Shown piece after piece: positions 17,301 through 25,226 of a stretch of 64,000 nt of DNA. Below the pieces are notes generated by a model. It had not been told where the DNA came from, did not search any database, and saw only the letters and a list, made by a program, of their open reading frames with translations. The stretch's first letter is position 1. The number at the start of each line of letters is the position of its first letter. Location of the stretch: NCBI RefSeq assembly GCF_012726295.1, contig NZ_JABAOB010000012.1, positions 186,001 to 250,000 on the forward strand, in the 5' to 3' direction. The DNA comes from Chitinophaga sp. Ak27 (lineage in GTDB: Bacteria; Bacteroidota; Bacteroidia; Chitinophagales; Chitinophagaceae). Position numbers and translations under genes: made by a program.

Positions 17301-19948
17301 GTCAGGTCGACATAGTCGGATGATACAATACCGGTGAGCAAGAAGGTATGCGCATAGGCAGGGATTTCTTCCGTACTCAGGTAATGATCTCTTCCCGACG
17401 TATTTTTCACTGTATTATCCTTTCCATCGGTATAATCGGTAGTGCCCTCTTCACTGTTACCCTGCTTATGCTCTACCGAAAAAGTAGCATCCCTTTGTAC
17501 AAGGTTATATACCGGTAAACCATATACGTATTTTTGTCCATCAGGATTCAATACATCTATTTCGGAGATGTGATGTTTTTTACGAACATTGTTAATCCTT
17601 CTTTCCAGGGACACAGCTCCCATATCCAGCGTATCCGCTGGTTCAGGCAGGAAGAAATTTTCAAGCGGGATATGTGTACCGTTACATACCCAATCCATAT
17701 TAAATTCTCCATCAGCTTCCTGGTTCATATAAGCGACATTTACCTTATACATCTTTCCCGCTTCCAGGTTTACGCTGGTGGTATAATTACCTACATCATG
17801 CTCCCAGGCTTCCAGGAAAGGAACATCATTGATATAAAGTGCTCCAATGTCGTTAAATCGTACGTTGATATCATACTTACCCGATACTGGCGCCAATACT
17901 CTGCATTCCCAATCGGCGTATAAGCGAAAAGCTTTATTATTCACTTCCGTAAACATGGGCGGTGTTGACCTGGCAAACAGCTGCTCCAATTTCCAGAAAT
18001 TGATATCGCTGAAAGTACCGTATCTGAACTGACTATCGTCTGAAGGGAAAGGCTTTACCCGCCCCTTGAACCCTCGTGCACTCTCCAGGTTTTCCGGCAT
18101 CCTCATATCGCAGCTGTTAAGTGTATACTGGTTTACTTTATAGTTTTCTATAAACTTGTTAAGTCCCACCTTACTGGCTTCTTCAGCAGTGAGATAGGTG
18201 ATGAGTTGTGTACGTTTGTCCCTCTCGACTTTCCTTGCATTGGCAGTTGTTAGCGCAGTTTTGTCGACAATCTTACCTCCCCGGTATCTCAACAAGTTAC
18301 CGGTAGTAGATATATGCCTGGTTTGGTGGCCGGTAAGTTCTGGCATGACTACATCGGATTCTCCAATTGTTTTATAAAACGAGCCATTGTTAACAGCCAT
18401 TTCGCCCGGGTTGCGGAAGTATACCGGTTCATAATTTTTGTCTACATCAGTGAAGTTGATCAGTTGTGCCATCGGGTTCTCATCTCTCCAGGGGCCATTG
18501 GCAGACCATGCGTGCGACTGCGTATATGCGGCCCCGATATGCGCGGCATACCCAGACCCCAGCTCCACGCCCCCACTAACAGACTTATCCCTGGTTTTCA
18601 TCGGGTGGTCAAACACATAACCGATGTCATTCCTATAGGCCCTGAACATGCCACCTGTACCTTCGCCACTAATGGAAAAAGCGTCATAAGTATAAAAAGG
18701 CATAGCAATAGCCGGGTTGTCTTCTCTTGCCGGGATATCCCGCTCCCGGTTATAATCCAATAAAGCATTGGTTTTAGCCCCTCCATTATAAAGATACAGG
18801 TAACCGTAGGCAGGTAGTTTCTGAAATTTATCCGGCTCCGCTATATATTGTGTAGTTACATATCCACTGATACCATAATATGGATAGATTCCAAAAAGCT
18901 CCCCACCCATGCCGAATTGGCCTGCATATGCTTCACTGGTATATGGCATGCTGATGGTGGGCGTATAAGTAGGCGCGGCAAAACTGAAGGAGCTGGAAAG
19001 TCCTACCTTAAAGTTCCCTTGCCGGTCGCTGTTGTGAATGACGGCTAATCGCTGTGTCCTGGTAACTCCGCCTGAAAATTCCAGCGCTTTCATACCGGCT
19101 CTCGAATTGAAAGGTAGACCCAGCGATAGATTTCCTGCCATCCCACCTTTGTCATTGGCGTCCCGTACATACAGATCTCCGGAAATACCCGGCGTGAGCG
19201 AGATGCCCCCTTGCGTATTTTGTGAAATGCTCAGCTCACCTGTTAGTGTACCCGCACTTTTATTGCCACTACGGATTTGTGCGTTAATACCCTGTTCCAT
19301 TCCCCAGCCGGTATAATTATTATGATACAAACCCAAATGGGCGGTGAATTCTATGGGCGTGCCAAAAATCTTACCACTGAAAGATCCGGCACCACCAATG
19401 GTCTGGTTGGTTCTGATGCTCAGCGTCTTCTTAATGGAATCCTCTCCATTAAAATCATCCGGTAATCCCCGCATATTCCTATTAATAGCGCCGGGGTTAA
19501 TATTCCATCCAAGGCCCGTCCAGCTGGCTTCCTGGTCCATGGTAATTCCACTGTTATAGCCGATGGTAATGGGATATCCTCCTACATCCATCAATGGGAT
19601 ACTGTAAGAAAAATCACCACTGAAAAGATCCACCATTTTATCGCTGTTCACGGAGTGAAATGCCTCACTCTCCGGCTGCGTGGGGCCGCCGGTAGCCTTG
19701 TCTGCCTTCCCGGCGTCCTTCACCTTCTCTACTTTATCTGCCTTGCCGGTTTTTCTTTCCGGAATAAGCCCGTCAGCAAATATTGTTTTGTTCTTGGCTG
19801 GAAGTATGCCTGACGAGGAACTCCCGCTTATGACAGGATTCCCGGGAGCACCCACCGCATAGGCAGGAACCAACACTTCCATATATATGAGCGACAGCAT
19901 CACACCCGCTATCAGCTTCTTCCTCTTTGCAGCAAGCGCCAGTATCAT
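14342..19948 (-). CDS. Very large secreted SpvB/YD-like protein with a PA14 module
   Basis: A 1868-residue protein with a signal peptide (residues 1-31, ending MEVLVPAYA). After a lysine-rich low-complexity linker, residues about 95-170 carry a segment like the SpvB/TcB N-terminal region: DLFSGDFSYSIPLMDVGGYP, GITMDQEASWTGLGWNINPG. A PA14-type module (about 655-770, FRLYADWECRVLAP, NDIGALYINDVPFLEAW) interrupts a long beta-rich body containing KYVYGLPVYNLVQRDATF and QLPSGGRMKINYESDDYAY. SpvB/TcB proteins form parts of the shell of Tc toxins. PA14 modules bind glycans in other proteins. No C-terminal sorting domain is seen. It lies 45 bp after the preceding gene. I infer that it is a structural partner of the RHS protein. 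Proteins of this architecture recur in Bacteroidota but have no assigned function that I know of. Confidence 0.85.
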   Translation of the reverse strand: MILALAAKRKKLIAGVMLSLIYMEVLVPAYAVGAPGNPVISGSSSSGILPAKNKTIFADGLIPERKTGKADKVEKVKDAGKADKATGGPTQPESEAFHSVNSDKMVDLFSGDFSYSIPLMDVGGYPITIGYNSGITMDQEASWTGLGWNINPGAINRNMRGLPDDFNGEDSIKKTLSIRTNQTIGGAGSFSGKIFGTPIEFTAHLGLYHNNYTGWGMEQGINAQIRSGNKSAGTLTGELSISQNTQGGISLTPGISGDLYVRDANDKGGMAGNLSLGLPFNSRAGMKALEFSGGVTRTQRLAVIHNSDRQGNFKVGLSSSFSFAAPTYTPTISMPYTSEAYAGQFGMGGELFGIYPYYGISGYVTTQYIAEPDKFQKLPAYGYLYLYNGGAKTNALLDYNRERDIPAREDNPAIAMPFYTYDAFSISGEGTGGMFRAYRNDIGYVFDHPMKTRDKSVSGGVELGSGYAAHIGAAYTQSHAWSANGPWRDENPMAQLINFTDVDKNYEPVYFRNPGEMAVNNGSFYKTIGESDVVMPELTGHQTRHISTTGNLLRYRGGKIVDKTALTTANARKVERDKRTQLITYLTAEEASKVGLNKFIENYKVNQYTLNSCDMRMPENLESARGFKGRVKPFPSDDSQFRYGTFSDINFWKLEQLFARSTPPMFTEVNNKAFRLYADWECRVLAPVSGKYDINVRFNDIGALYINDVPFLEAWEHDVGNYTTSVNLEAGKMYKVNVAYMNQEADGEFNMDWVCNGTHIPLENFFLPEPADTLDMGAVSLERRINNVRKKHHISEIDVLNPDGQKYVYGLPVYNLVQRDATFSVEHKQGNSEEGTTDYTDGKDNTVKNTSGRDHYLSTEEIPAYAHTFLLTGIVSSDYVDLTGNGISDDDPGNAVKFNYSKTAGNAYRYKWRTPYNNKATFNEGLKSDFDDDKGSYVYGEKELWYLNSIVSKNMVATFKVSDRADLLPITEDGRKATGSGLPKKLDEINLYTKADFLKYGSNAVPIKTVHFDYTYDLCRGINAPVNDSGKLTLKRIWFSYNGNQSRDSKRARQNSYVFYYNSKNPGYNSKSFDRWGNYKDPQQNPPSASPQIITNAEYPYTLQDSSLMAANAAAWTLDSVQLPSGGRMKINYESDDYAYVQNKRAARMTPIAGLSKDRPASLSDLSGSLYSGVPVTDYLYVSMNVPKAVTSTKEVFKSYLEGLNNMLYFRLNVKMPYEPDKEDNGAEYISCYATLDSLDYGFYNNGHTIYVKMRAVELDGDDGGKFSPLANASTQFLKVNLPFKAYPGTQMEEMSPVGAIKMLATMVYSIHSELEGFPKASRKRGAARDLDLSRSFARLNDPFYKKYGGGLRVKSILIYDHWNAMTGQKESVYGTVYNYTTTKLIDGKKVEISSGVASYEPILGGEENSWHTPLVYKDRIGKLIPAVSSYVETPMGESLFPAPSVGYSKVQSRSINTKNTRSANGYEETCFYTTYDFPTLVSFSALDPGVTRMGYTPGLGSILKINTARHLVESQGFVVELNDMNGKMKSQAVYAEGGSEPISSTTNYYRVDNQQQEFKHLNNRVLSMNANGVIDSSAIIGLDAELMVDMREQVSKTQGMVLNAGVDIFTIGPWPFTPSFSFIYPQSEEKKFRSCATTKVIYRHGILDSVIATNKGSRVTTQNLLFDSETGSVLLTATRNEFGDSIYQFNYPAAWVYDGMSGAYKNINTTLKNVTIKAGKLITSLWPYTVEDYFSSGDEILMYSKVQVDTAACSTLLASFPGSTKIWAVDANALNGNPPSIYFVTKEGAPVTGELITSMKIVRSGRRNIGASIGTVTMMKNPLERTPSGYSLVIDKRKNIINASMVEYKQNWHVEDSKKSATNCVYQ

Positions 19949-19993
19949 TGCACGTTATTTTATAGGTATAAGGTGTTATCGGTTTTAATCGTA

Positions 19994-21091
19994 TTAATCT
20001 TTTCTGACACGGATGAACTTCATTTGCCAATACTCATTCCGGCCGTTCAGCAACCGGAAAAGATATATTTTATTTCCATCCAGCCCTCTCCTGTAGCCCA
20101 ATGGTATATCCAGGTGATTACTACCTCTTTTCAGAGATATCGTGCCCGTAAAAATGGTTCTACTGGTATAATCCAGGGCCAGCAACTCATACCGGGCGGT
20201 AGAATCGCCTGTTTCATTCACATAGCTTACCTGGATAGATTCACCACAACGCACCACTGTTCCATCCAGTTCCTTACGCAACTGCACATATGCGCCTTTC
20301 GCAGAGTCAATGACCTTATCAGCTCCTTTCACCCGGAAAGTCCAGGTTTCAGTTTGTGCCACAAAAAGGTTACCGTTACGGGCTGTAACCGACCAGGCAT
20401 ACGTGGTACCCGTATCCAGTGAAACACCGCCGGAAGGATAGTTCATAAATATATTGCGCAACCCGGGCGCCCGTAGTACCGGAATATTCTGCTGTATGGC
20501 TTCTGCCGGTGATTGGTGGTCATGTACCTCTGTTAAGGTTACATCATAATTCAGGTCGCTGAACATATTCAACGGCGCAGGGGGTAGCCATGTAAACTGT
20601 GGCAGGGAAAAAGACAATTCACTTTTATCTGCCGGGCTATTTAACAACGGAGGGCTTACTGGTTCCACTGTAAACGGCATACAGTCTTCCCCCGGCTGGG
20701 TACCCGATTTATCCCCTTCTATATACAGGCTATAACAAGCCAGGTAATTACCCGCAGGCAACAAGCCATTCGCACTCCAGTCGATGGTGGAAGAAAAATA
20801 TTCATAGTGCACCGGCATCAGGTCGGCTGCCTGCAATTGCCGGGCGCCCTTATTGACCGTTAAACTACGGCTAATGCCGGTGAGTATAGGCTGGTTGGTA
20901 CGCGCATCAGATAAACGCATCGTTACCCGTACATCCATTGACCTGCCAGCCGCAGATGCCAGCATGATATTCCATAGCTGGGATTTCAGCAATACACCAG
21001 CTGGTGGCAGCTGCACCGTCATACTCACCTGGGCGGCTGTACGAAAACCGCTCAGTATCAACAGCAGGCATAGGAACTTTTTCATAGTCAT
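19994..21091 (-). CDS. Exported Ig/FN3-like protein of the RHS cluster
   Basis: A 365-residue protein; two possible ATGs lie two codons apart (MTMKKF). A signal peptide ends near SGFRTAAQ. The N-terminal domain (about 20-140) is beta-rich. A fibronectin-III/Ig-like domain (about 145-260) has the pattern PLLNSPADKSELSFSLPQFT, TWLPPAP, YDVTLTEV and YAWSVTARNGN, typical of domains that say 'text to be contrasted' in Bacteroidota surface proteins. The last 40 residues (GNKIYLFRLLNGRNEYWQMK followed by FIRVRKD) vaguely resemble the end of a type A type IX sorting domain, but I would not rely on it. It starts 3 bp after the stop of the barrel gene, so the two are co-transcribed and probably work together. 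Function unknown. Confidence 0.75.
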   Translation of the reverse strand: MTMKKFLCLLLILSGFRTAAQVSMTVQLPPAGVLLKSQLWNIMLASAAGRSMDVRVTMRLSDARTNQPILTGISRSLTVNKGARQLQAADLMPVHYEYFSSTIDWSANGLLPAGNYLACYSLYIEGDKSGTQPGEDCMPFTVEPVSPPLLNSPADKSELSFSLPQFTWLPPAPLNMFSDLNYDVTLTEVHDHQSPAEAIQQNIPVLRAPGLRNIFMNYPSGGVSLDTGTTYAWSVTARNGNLFVAQTETWTFRVKGADKVIDSAKGAYVQLRKELDGTVVRCGESIQVSYVNETGDSTARYELLALDYTSRTIFTGTISLKRGSNHLDIPLGYRRGLDGNKIYLFRLLNGRNEYWQMKFIRVRKD

Positions 21092-21094
21092 TAC

Positions 21095-23374
21095 TTAAAA
21101 TATTTTGGTATAGGTTAACCTTGCCGTTTTATTCGGCACCAGTTGCTTATTAACGCCCGGAACAAATCCTTTGTCACCCGACACAGTGATCTCTCCTATC
21201 TTCCGTATATTCAGCCTCATATTAGCCAGGTATCCAAACTGCTTTATTTCATACACCGTCTGATAATTATACTTTACCCCCGCTCCCAACTCCAGCCAGG
21301 ACAACAGCCGGTATTGTGCACTGCCATCAGCACCATACAGCGCATAATCTGTATTGGTGGCCATAGATCCGCCCCCGTTGAGTGTAAGCTTTCCGAGGAA
21401 AACAGTCTGATTCAACAATAGATTGGTACTGTTGAAATACACAAAGTTACTGTCGGCCTGGTGGTTATAGAACCTGGTAGCAGATACAATGCTGTTCATC
21501 TGCACATTGCGAACATTGTAATAATAACTGCCTGTACCTACCAGGGTATAAAAGAGGTTTTCTACGTATTTGTCCTCACTCAGTTTCATCAGCTGGGAAG
21601 ACGGGAAGTATCCCACGGATAATACCGGCCATCTTTTTCGGCGAAACGTGGCCTGGATACTTTTAAAGATAGTATTGCTTCTATAGGCTGCATTATCAAA
21701 TACGCTGGTATAAACATTTTGTCGCACGCTGCCGGTAAGGGTTAACTGTTGTTTAAAAAACGGCTGGGTTACCTGCAGCATCCAGGCATCCTGAGCTGAG
21801 CCGGTAGCATATAAACTGAATGATTGGAAATTAGCACCCATGCGTTTATACATACCATTTATACGTGTGCTCGTTGCCGGTATAAATGAAAATGCACTCA
21901 GGGCATATGCTTCATTACTATGGTCATTAAAGCCCAGCATACTACCACCCAGTCCCTGGTGATTGACGCTCCGCACATAATACGGTAGTGATGACTTCGC
22001 CACTTCTCCTATCACATAGTTATTCCGGTTCAACTGCCAGCGCCCCTCCAGGGATAACCCCATGATCTTGTAATCAGGTGGCGTAATCGCTCCACCGGCT
22101 GAAGTGCCCGTGTTAAAATTATATACCTGCTTTTTTCCTGTATAAAAAGATAGAATCAAATGGTTATCGTCTCTCTTACCTACCCCCATCCTAATCATAT
22201 TCAGGTACTGCTGCACCCGGTTGTCGTTCACAATAAAGTCGCGGAACCGGTAGTCTACTTTCCCGGTGGCAAACGCCACGTACCAGGAAGGGTTCACTTC
22301 TGCCTGTACACCCATAAAGCTGATATTCTTTGCGGTTAGCTCCGAATAGTCGACCAGCGTACGTCCGAGTCCCAATGACTTCACCGCCAACATGGCCTTA
22401 TATCCTTTAGGCAATATAGAATCAGGCAGGTTCATAGATTCCAGTTCCGATATCAATTCCCCTTCATTACGGCTATGTTGTAAAGCATCCATCAACGATC
22501 CTTTGCGGGCAACATATGATTTTTCTTTCTGTATAAATAAGCGTTCATTCTTTGCATATAAAGCCACTAATGAATCCAGGAGCAATTTCTTCTCGTCATA
22601 CATTTTCCTGAAACCCAATAGGATGCTATCTTTTCGCGAGATATTTGCCGTCGGTAACGCTGTTGCACTATCCTTCCATCTCGCTACGGTTTTCTTCAAC
22701 GAATCTTCCAGCTGACGCCGGTACTCATACTCCTTTAGTTCCGCCATCTTTTGTAGCTGTGCAGGAGCCGTAAACCAGGATTTTAACTGGTTAAGTTCAT
22801 TCCAGTCTTTATCCAACTTATCCTTCCACTGCTCCAGGGCTATTTTTTGCTTTAACTTCCCTGCATCCCAGCGCTTTGCTTTTGCTAACAACTGATTCTT
22901 GAAATCCTGGTTGTAATACTGAAAATTAGCACCAGTGATATTCCGGAAAAATTGGGAATTACCCATGCTGGTACTGAATGCAACGTGCAAGGGATATTCC
23001 TCCTTTACCATAATATCCAGGGTAGTTTGCAACGTGTGCTGGTATAAATCCCGCTCCAGGAAAGGCGTATCTGCATTATACTGGTAATAGCCATCATAAG
23101 TGATGTTACCATGGATGGTAATCAACTTCGGATGCTGTACCACTGGTGGTAACGTTTCAATATGTTTTCGCCGGATGACTTGATATCGCGTATCTCCCAC
23201 CGGTTGCTCATACTGTACAACTAATACCGGCAACATCATTTTACACCCTGTGTGTATGTAGTAAAAGCCAGTATCCAATAACCGGTTGTTACTGTTGGGT
23301 AAACGCAGCTGGGCGCTACTTTCACAGCACAGGACAAATAATAAAATCGCTAGTATAGGGGCAAAATATTTCAA
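21095..23374 (-). CDS. Outer-membrane beta-barrel protein with a periplasmic coiled coil, first gene of the RHS cluster
   Basis: A 759-residue protein. The only start that keeps the signal peptide (KYFAPILAILLFVLCCESSA) is a TTG at 23374; an in-frame stop lies four codons upstream and the first internal Met is about residue 45. Residues about 165-330 are highly charged and helical (KQKIALEQWKDKLDKDWNEL, EYRRQLEDSLKKTVARWKD) and probably form a coiled coil. From about 340 on, alternating strands (YVAFATGKVDYRFRDF, NHLILSFYTG, YALSAFSFIP) ending in the aromatic TARLTYTKIF are typical of an outer-membrane barrel. I recognise no named family. As the first gene, 3 bp from the next, it could be the dedicated outer-membrane partner that exports or displays the RHS and SpvB-like proteins. 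That role is inferred. Confidence 0.8.
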   Translation of the reverse strand: MKYFAPILAILLFVLCCESSAQLRLPNSNNRLLDTGFYYIHTGCKMMLPVLVVQYEQPVGDTRYQVIRRKHIETLPPVVQHPKLITIHGNITYDGYYQYNADTPFLERDLYQHTLQTTLDIMVKEEYPLHVAFSTSMGNSQFFRNITGANFQYYNQDFKNQLLAKAKRWDAGKLKQKIALEQWKDKLDKDWNELNQLKSWFTAPAQLQKMAELKEYEYRRQLEDSLKKTVARWKDSATALPTANISRKDSILLGFRKMYDEKKLLLDSLVALYAKNERLFIQKEKSYVARKGSLMDALQHSRNEGELISELESMNLPDSILPKGYKAMLAVKSLGLGRTLVDYSELTAKNISFMGVQAEVNPSWYVAFATGKVDYRFRDFIVNDNRVQQYLNMIRMGVGKRDDNHLILSFYTGKKQVYNFNTGTSAGGAITPPDYKIMGLSLEGRWQLNRNNYVIGEVAKSSLPYYVRSVNHQGLGGSMLGFNDHSNEAYALSAFSFIPATSTRINGMYKRMGANFQSFSLYATGSAQDAWMLQVTQPFFKQQLTLTGSVRQNVYTSVFDNAAYRSNTIFKSIQATFRRKRWPVLSVGYFPSSQLMKLSEDKYVENLFYTLVGTGSYYYNVRNVQMNSIVSATRFYNHQADSNFVYFNSTNLLLNQTVFLGKLTLNGGGSMATNTDYALYGADGSAQYRLLSWLELGAGVKYNYQTVYEIKQFGYLANMRLNIRKIGEITVSGDKGFVPGVNKQLVPNKTARLTYTKIF

Positions 23375-23735
23375 TGGGATCGTTTATAACAATCTACAGT
23401 ATGCCCTGGCCCGTCGTGCCAGGCAAATACATATCAAACCTAAAAGTAAAATGGACGCGGGTCAGGCCATTAAACGGGTAACAAATAAAAATGACTGGAA
23501 TACCTGTTACGCGGGTATAAACTAGGGTACAAATTTAAATTCATGATATAGGATTTTTTATACTAATACTATTTTTAACAATCAAAGGGGAATAACAATA
23601 CTTTCTGACAGTTTAGGATAATGAAAATGCGTTACGCTCATTTTTCACTTTTCATTTTCCACTCGTCAGCAAATATATTACCTTAATTGAATTATTACTC
23701 CTTTTCTCAAAAAAATTATTGCACAAACCCAACAC
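23375..23735. promoter_or_regulatory. Divergent intergenic region between the RHS cluster and the nitrilase gene
   Basis: This 361-bp stretch holds no credible gene. It must carry the promoters of the minus-strand RHS cluster and the plus-strand nitrilase. On the minus strand an octamer TAGGTTTG (23435-23442) matches the Bacteroidota -7 consensus TAnnTTTG about 61 bp upstream of the TTG start; no good -33 TTTG was found at normal spacing. A second match, TATATTTG, lies near 23671-23678 on the same strand. An imperfect inverted repeat is visible at about 23620-23660 (AAAATGCG-TTA-CGCTCATTTT). I could not assign the plus-strand promoter. Confidence 0.35.
23435..23442 (-). promoter_or_regulatory. 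Candidate -7 promoter box of the RHS cluster
   Basis: The minus strand reads TAGGTTTG, an exact match to the TAnnTTTG element used by the primary sigma factor of Bacteroidota. It would place transcription start about 50-55 nt upstream of the TTG start of the barrel gene. A matching -33 TTTG at about 19-21 nt spacing is not evident, so this is tentative. Confidence 0.25.
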
Positions 23736-24518
23736 ATGAAAATAGCTTTAGCTGCACCTCCTTTCCCATCCTCCATCAGCGATGGTTTGCATTGGACAGC
23801 GCAACTTGTTAAAGAAGCCGCCGGTCAAAATGCCGACATTATCTGTTTTCCGGAATCTTATCTACCTGGCTATCCGGGCATGAATACAGAAGAGCGTACA
23901 CCAGAAAAGCTAGCCGCGGCACTGGATAAAGTAGGTGCCATTGCTAAAGAAAATGGCGTAGCGATTATCATGCCCATGGATTGGTATCAACCACAAGGCT
24001 TGCTCAACGTGGCCTGGGTGATATCAGGTACGGGTGAAAAGTTGGGCTATCAAACCAAAAACCAGCTGGATCCTACAGAAGATAATATATGGGTACCTGG
24101 CACGGCGCGTAGCATATTCGAGGTAAAAGGAGTAAAATTTGGCATTACGATCTGCCATGAAGGATTCCGTTACCCGGAATCGGTGAGATGGGCGGCGAGG
24201 CAAGGGGCAGCAGTTGTATTCCATCCACATTTTGGGGGTAGTAATACCGAAGGGCCCTCGCCTACAGAATGGGGCCACAAAGACAATCCTTACTACGAAA
24301 AAGCGATGATGATGCGGGCATTGGAAAACACCATTTATTTTGCCAGCGTTAATTACGCTTCCCGTTATCCCGATTCAGCGAGTGCTATTATTGCGCCGGA
24401 TGGCAGCTGCGTTGCGCATGCCGCCTATGGGCAGGCTGGCATCACCGTAGCCGACATAGATCCTGCACTGGCTACCGGCCTGTTGGCCCACCGGTTTAAA
24501 GAAAACCTTTACCGTTAA
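23736..24518 (+). CDS. Nitrilase-superfamily carbon-nitrogen hydrolase
   Basis: A 260-residue cytoplasmic enzyme of the carbon-nitrogen hydrolase (nitrilase) superfamily, which hydrolyses amides or nitriles through a Glu-Lys-Cys triad. The triad is visible: Glu40 in ICFPESYLPGYPG, Lys108 in LGYQTKNQLDPTEDN and Cys140 in GITICHEGFRYPE. The length matches single-domain members such as aliphatic amidases and omega-amidases. No signal peptide is seen. It is a single-gene unit that diverges from the RHS cluster and ends in a strong hairpin. The exact substrate cannot be read from the sequence. The conserved ICHEGFRYPE fits amidohydrolases of the carbamoylputrescine/omega-amidase type about as well as others. 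Confidence 0.92.
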   Translation: MKIALAAPPFPSSISDGLHWTAQLVKEAAGQNADIICFPESYLPGYPGMNTEERTPEKLAAALDKVGAIAKENGVAIIMPMDWYQPQGLLNVAWVISGTGEKLGYQTKNQLDPTEDNIWVPGTARSIFEVKGVKFGITICHEGFRYPESVRWAARQGAAVVFHPHFGGSNTEGPSPTEWGHKDNPYYEKAMMMRALENTIYFASVNYASRYPDSASAIIAPDGSCVAHAAYGQAGITVADIDPALATGLLAHRFKENLYR

Positions 24519-24554
24519 AAAAGCTGGCCAGGAAACAAGTCCTGGCCAGCTTTA
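24519..24554. terminator. Bidirectional hairpin terminator between convergent genes
   Basis: A perfect 12-bp stem, AAGCTGGCCAGG (24521-24532) with CCTGGCCAGCTT (24541-24552), encloses an 8-nt loop. On the minus strand it is followed by a run of six T, so it ends the lipoprotein transcript well. On the plus strand, where it follows the nitrilase stop directly, the T run is shorter (CTTTACGTTT). Confidence 0.85.
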
Positions 24555-24572
24555 CGTTTATCGTTAACAGGT

Positions 24573-25118
24573 TTAATATGCATTCTTGATCGTCAGATCA
24601 TATGTTTCCTGCGCTGAAGGAATTCCCCCGTTTACCGCGATATCCTTTTTGAAAGTAACCGGTGTTGACACGCTCACGTGATACTTCCCTTTGCTGTCTA
24701 GCGTCACGCTGGCCGTACCTCCTGTTCCCAGCACAGAATACAGCAGGGAGCCCGTGTTCACGGCGGTGCCAATGGTGCAATTAATTACGATAATGCGGGC
24801 AGCAGGGCTCGACACCATCGCTTCCGTTGTACCCAGGCGGTATTCACCTTCTCCCAGGTTGCTGTAAAAGGTAAAGGTCAATGCGCTGCCGGAAAAAGCG
24901 CCAAGGTTTCCCCCATCGCCGGTGGTGCTTACGGCCATAGCTGTGATAGTCTTTCCACTATTGGTAGTACTGGATTGCGAAGACGTACCTCTTACGTAGG
25001 TGTATTGACCAAGCTTCCAACTGGCATCAGCGGAACTTGGGCCGGTATTATCGTCTTTCTTTTTACTGCAGGAAAATAGAAATGCTGTTCCTAACAGGAG
25101 CGTCAATATTCTCTTCAT
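24573..25118 (-). CDS. Small secreted lipoprotein, hypothetical
   Basis: A 181-residue protein with a lipoprotein signal peptide: MKRILTLLLGTAFLFSC, with the lipobox LFSC placing the acylated cysteine at residue 17. It is followed by a charged SKKKDD linker, typical of surface or periplasmic lipoproteins in Bacteroidota. The mature domain is serine/threonine/glycine-rich and probably all beta (ALTFTFYSNLGEGEYRLGTT, GGTASVTLDSKGKYHVSV). I recognise no family. It stands alone between the nitrilase gene (convergent, shared terminator) and the GH95-like gene, 108 bp away on the same strand. Function unknown. Confidence 0.8.
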   Translation of the reverse strand: MKRILTLLLGTAFLFSCSKKKDDNTGPSSADASWKLGQYTYVRGTSSQSSTTNSGKTITAMAVSTTGDGGNLGAFSGSALTFTFYSNLGEGEYRLGTTEAMVSSPAARIIVINCTIGTAVNTGSLLYSVLGTGGTASVTLDSKGKYHVSVSTPVTFKKDIAVNGGIPSAQETYDLTIKNAY

Positions 25119-25226
25119 AAATTAAAGTGGTTAAAATTAGGCTATGACAGCCAGGCTAACATTGATTAACTGGTTTAACAATTGAACTCGTTGGCTCATT
25201 TTCACCACAATAATAAGGAAATTTCA

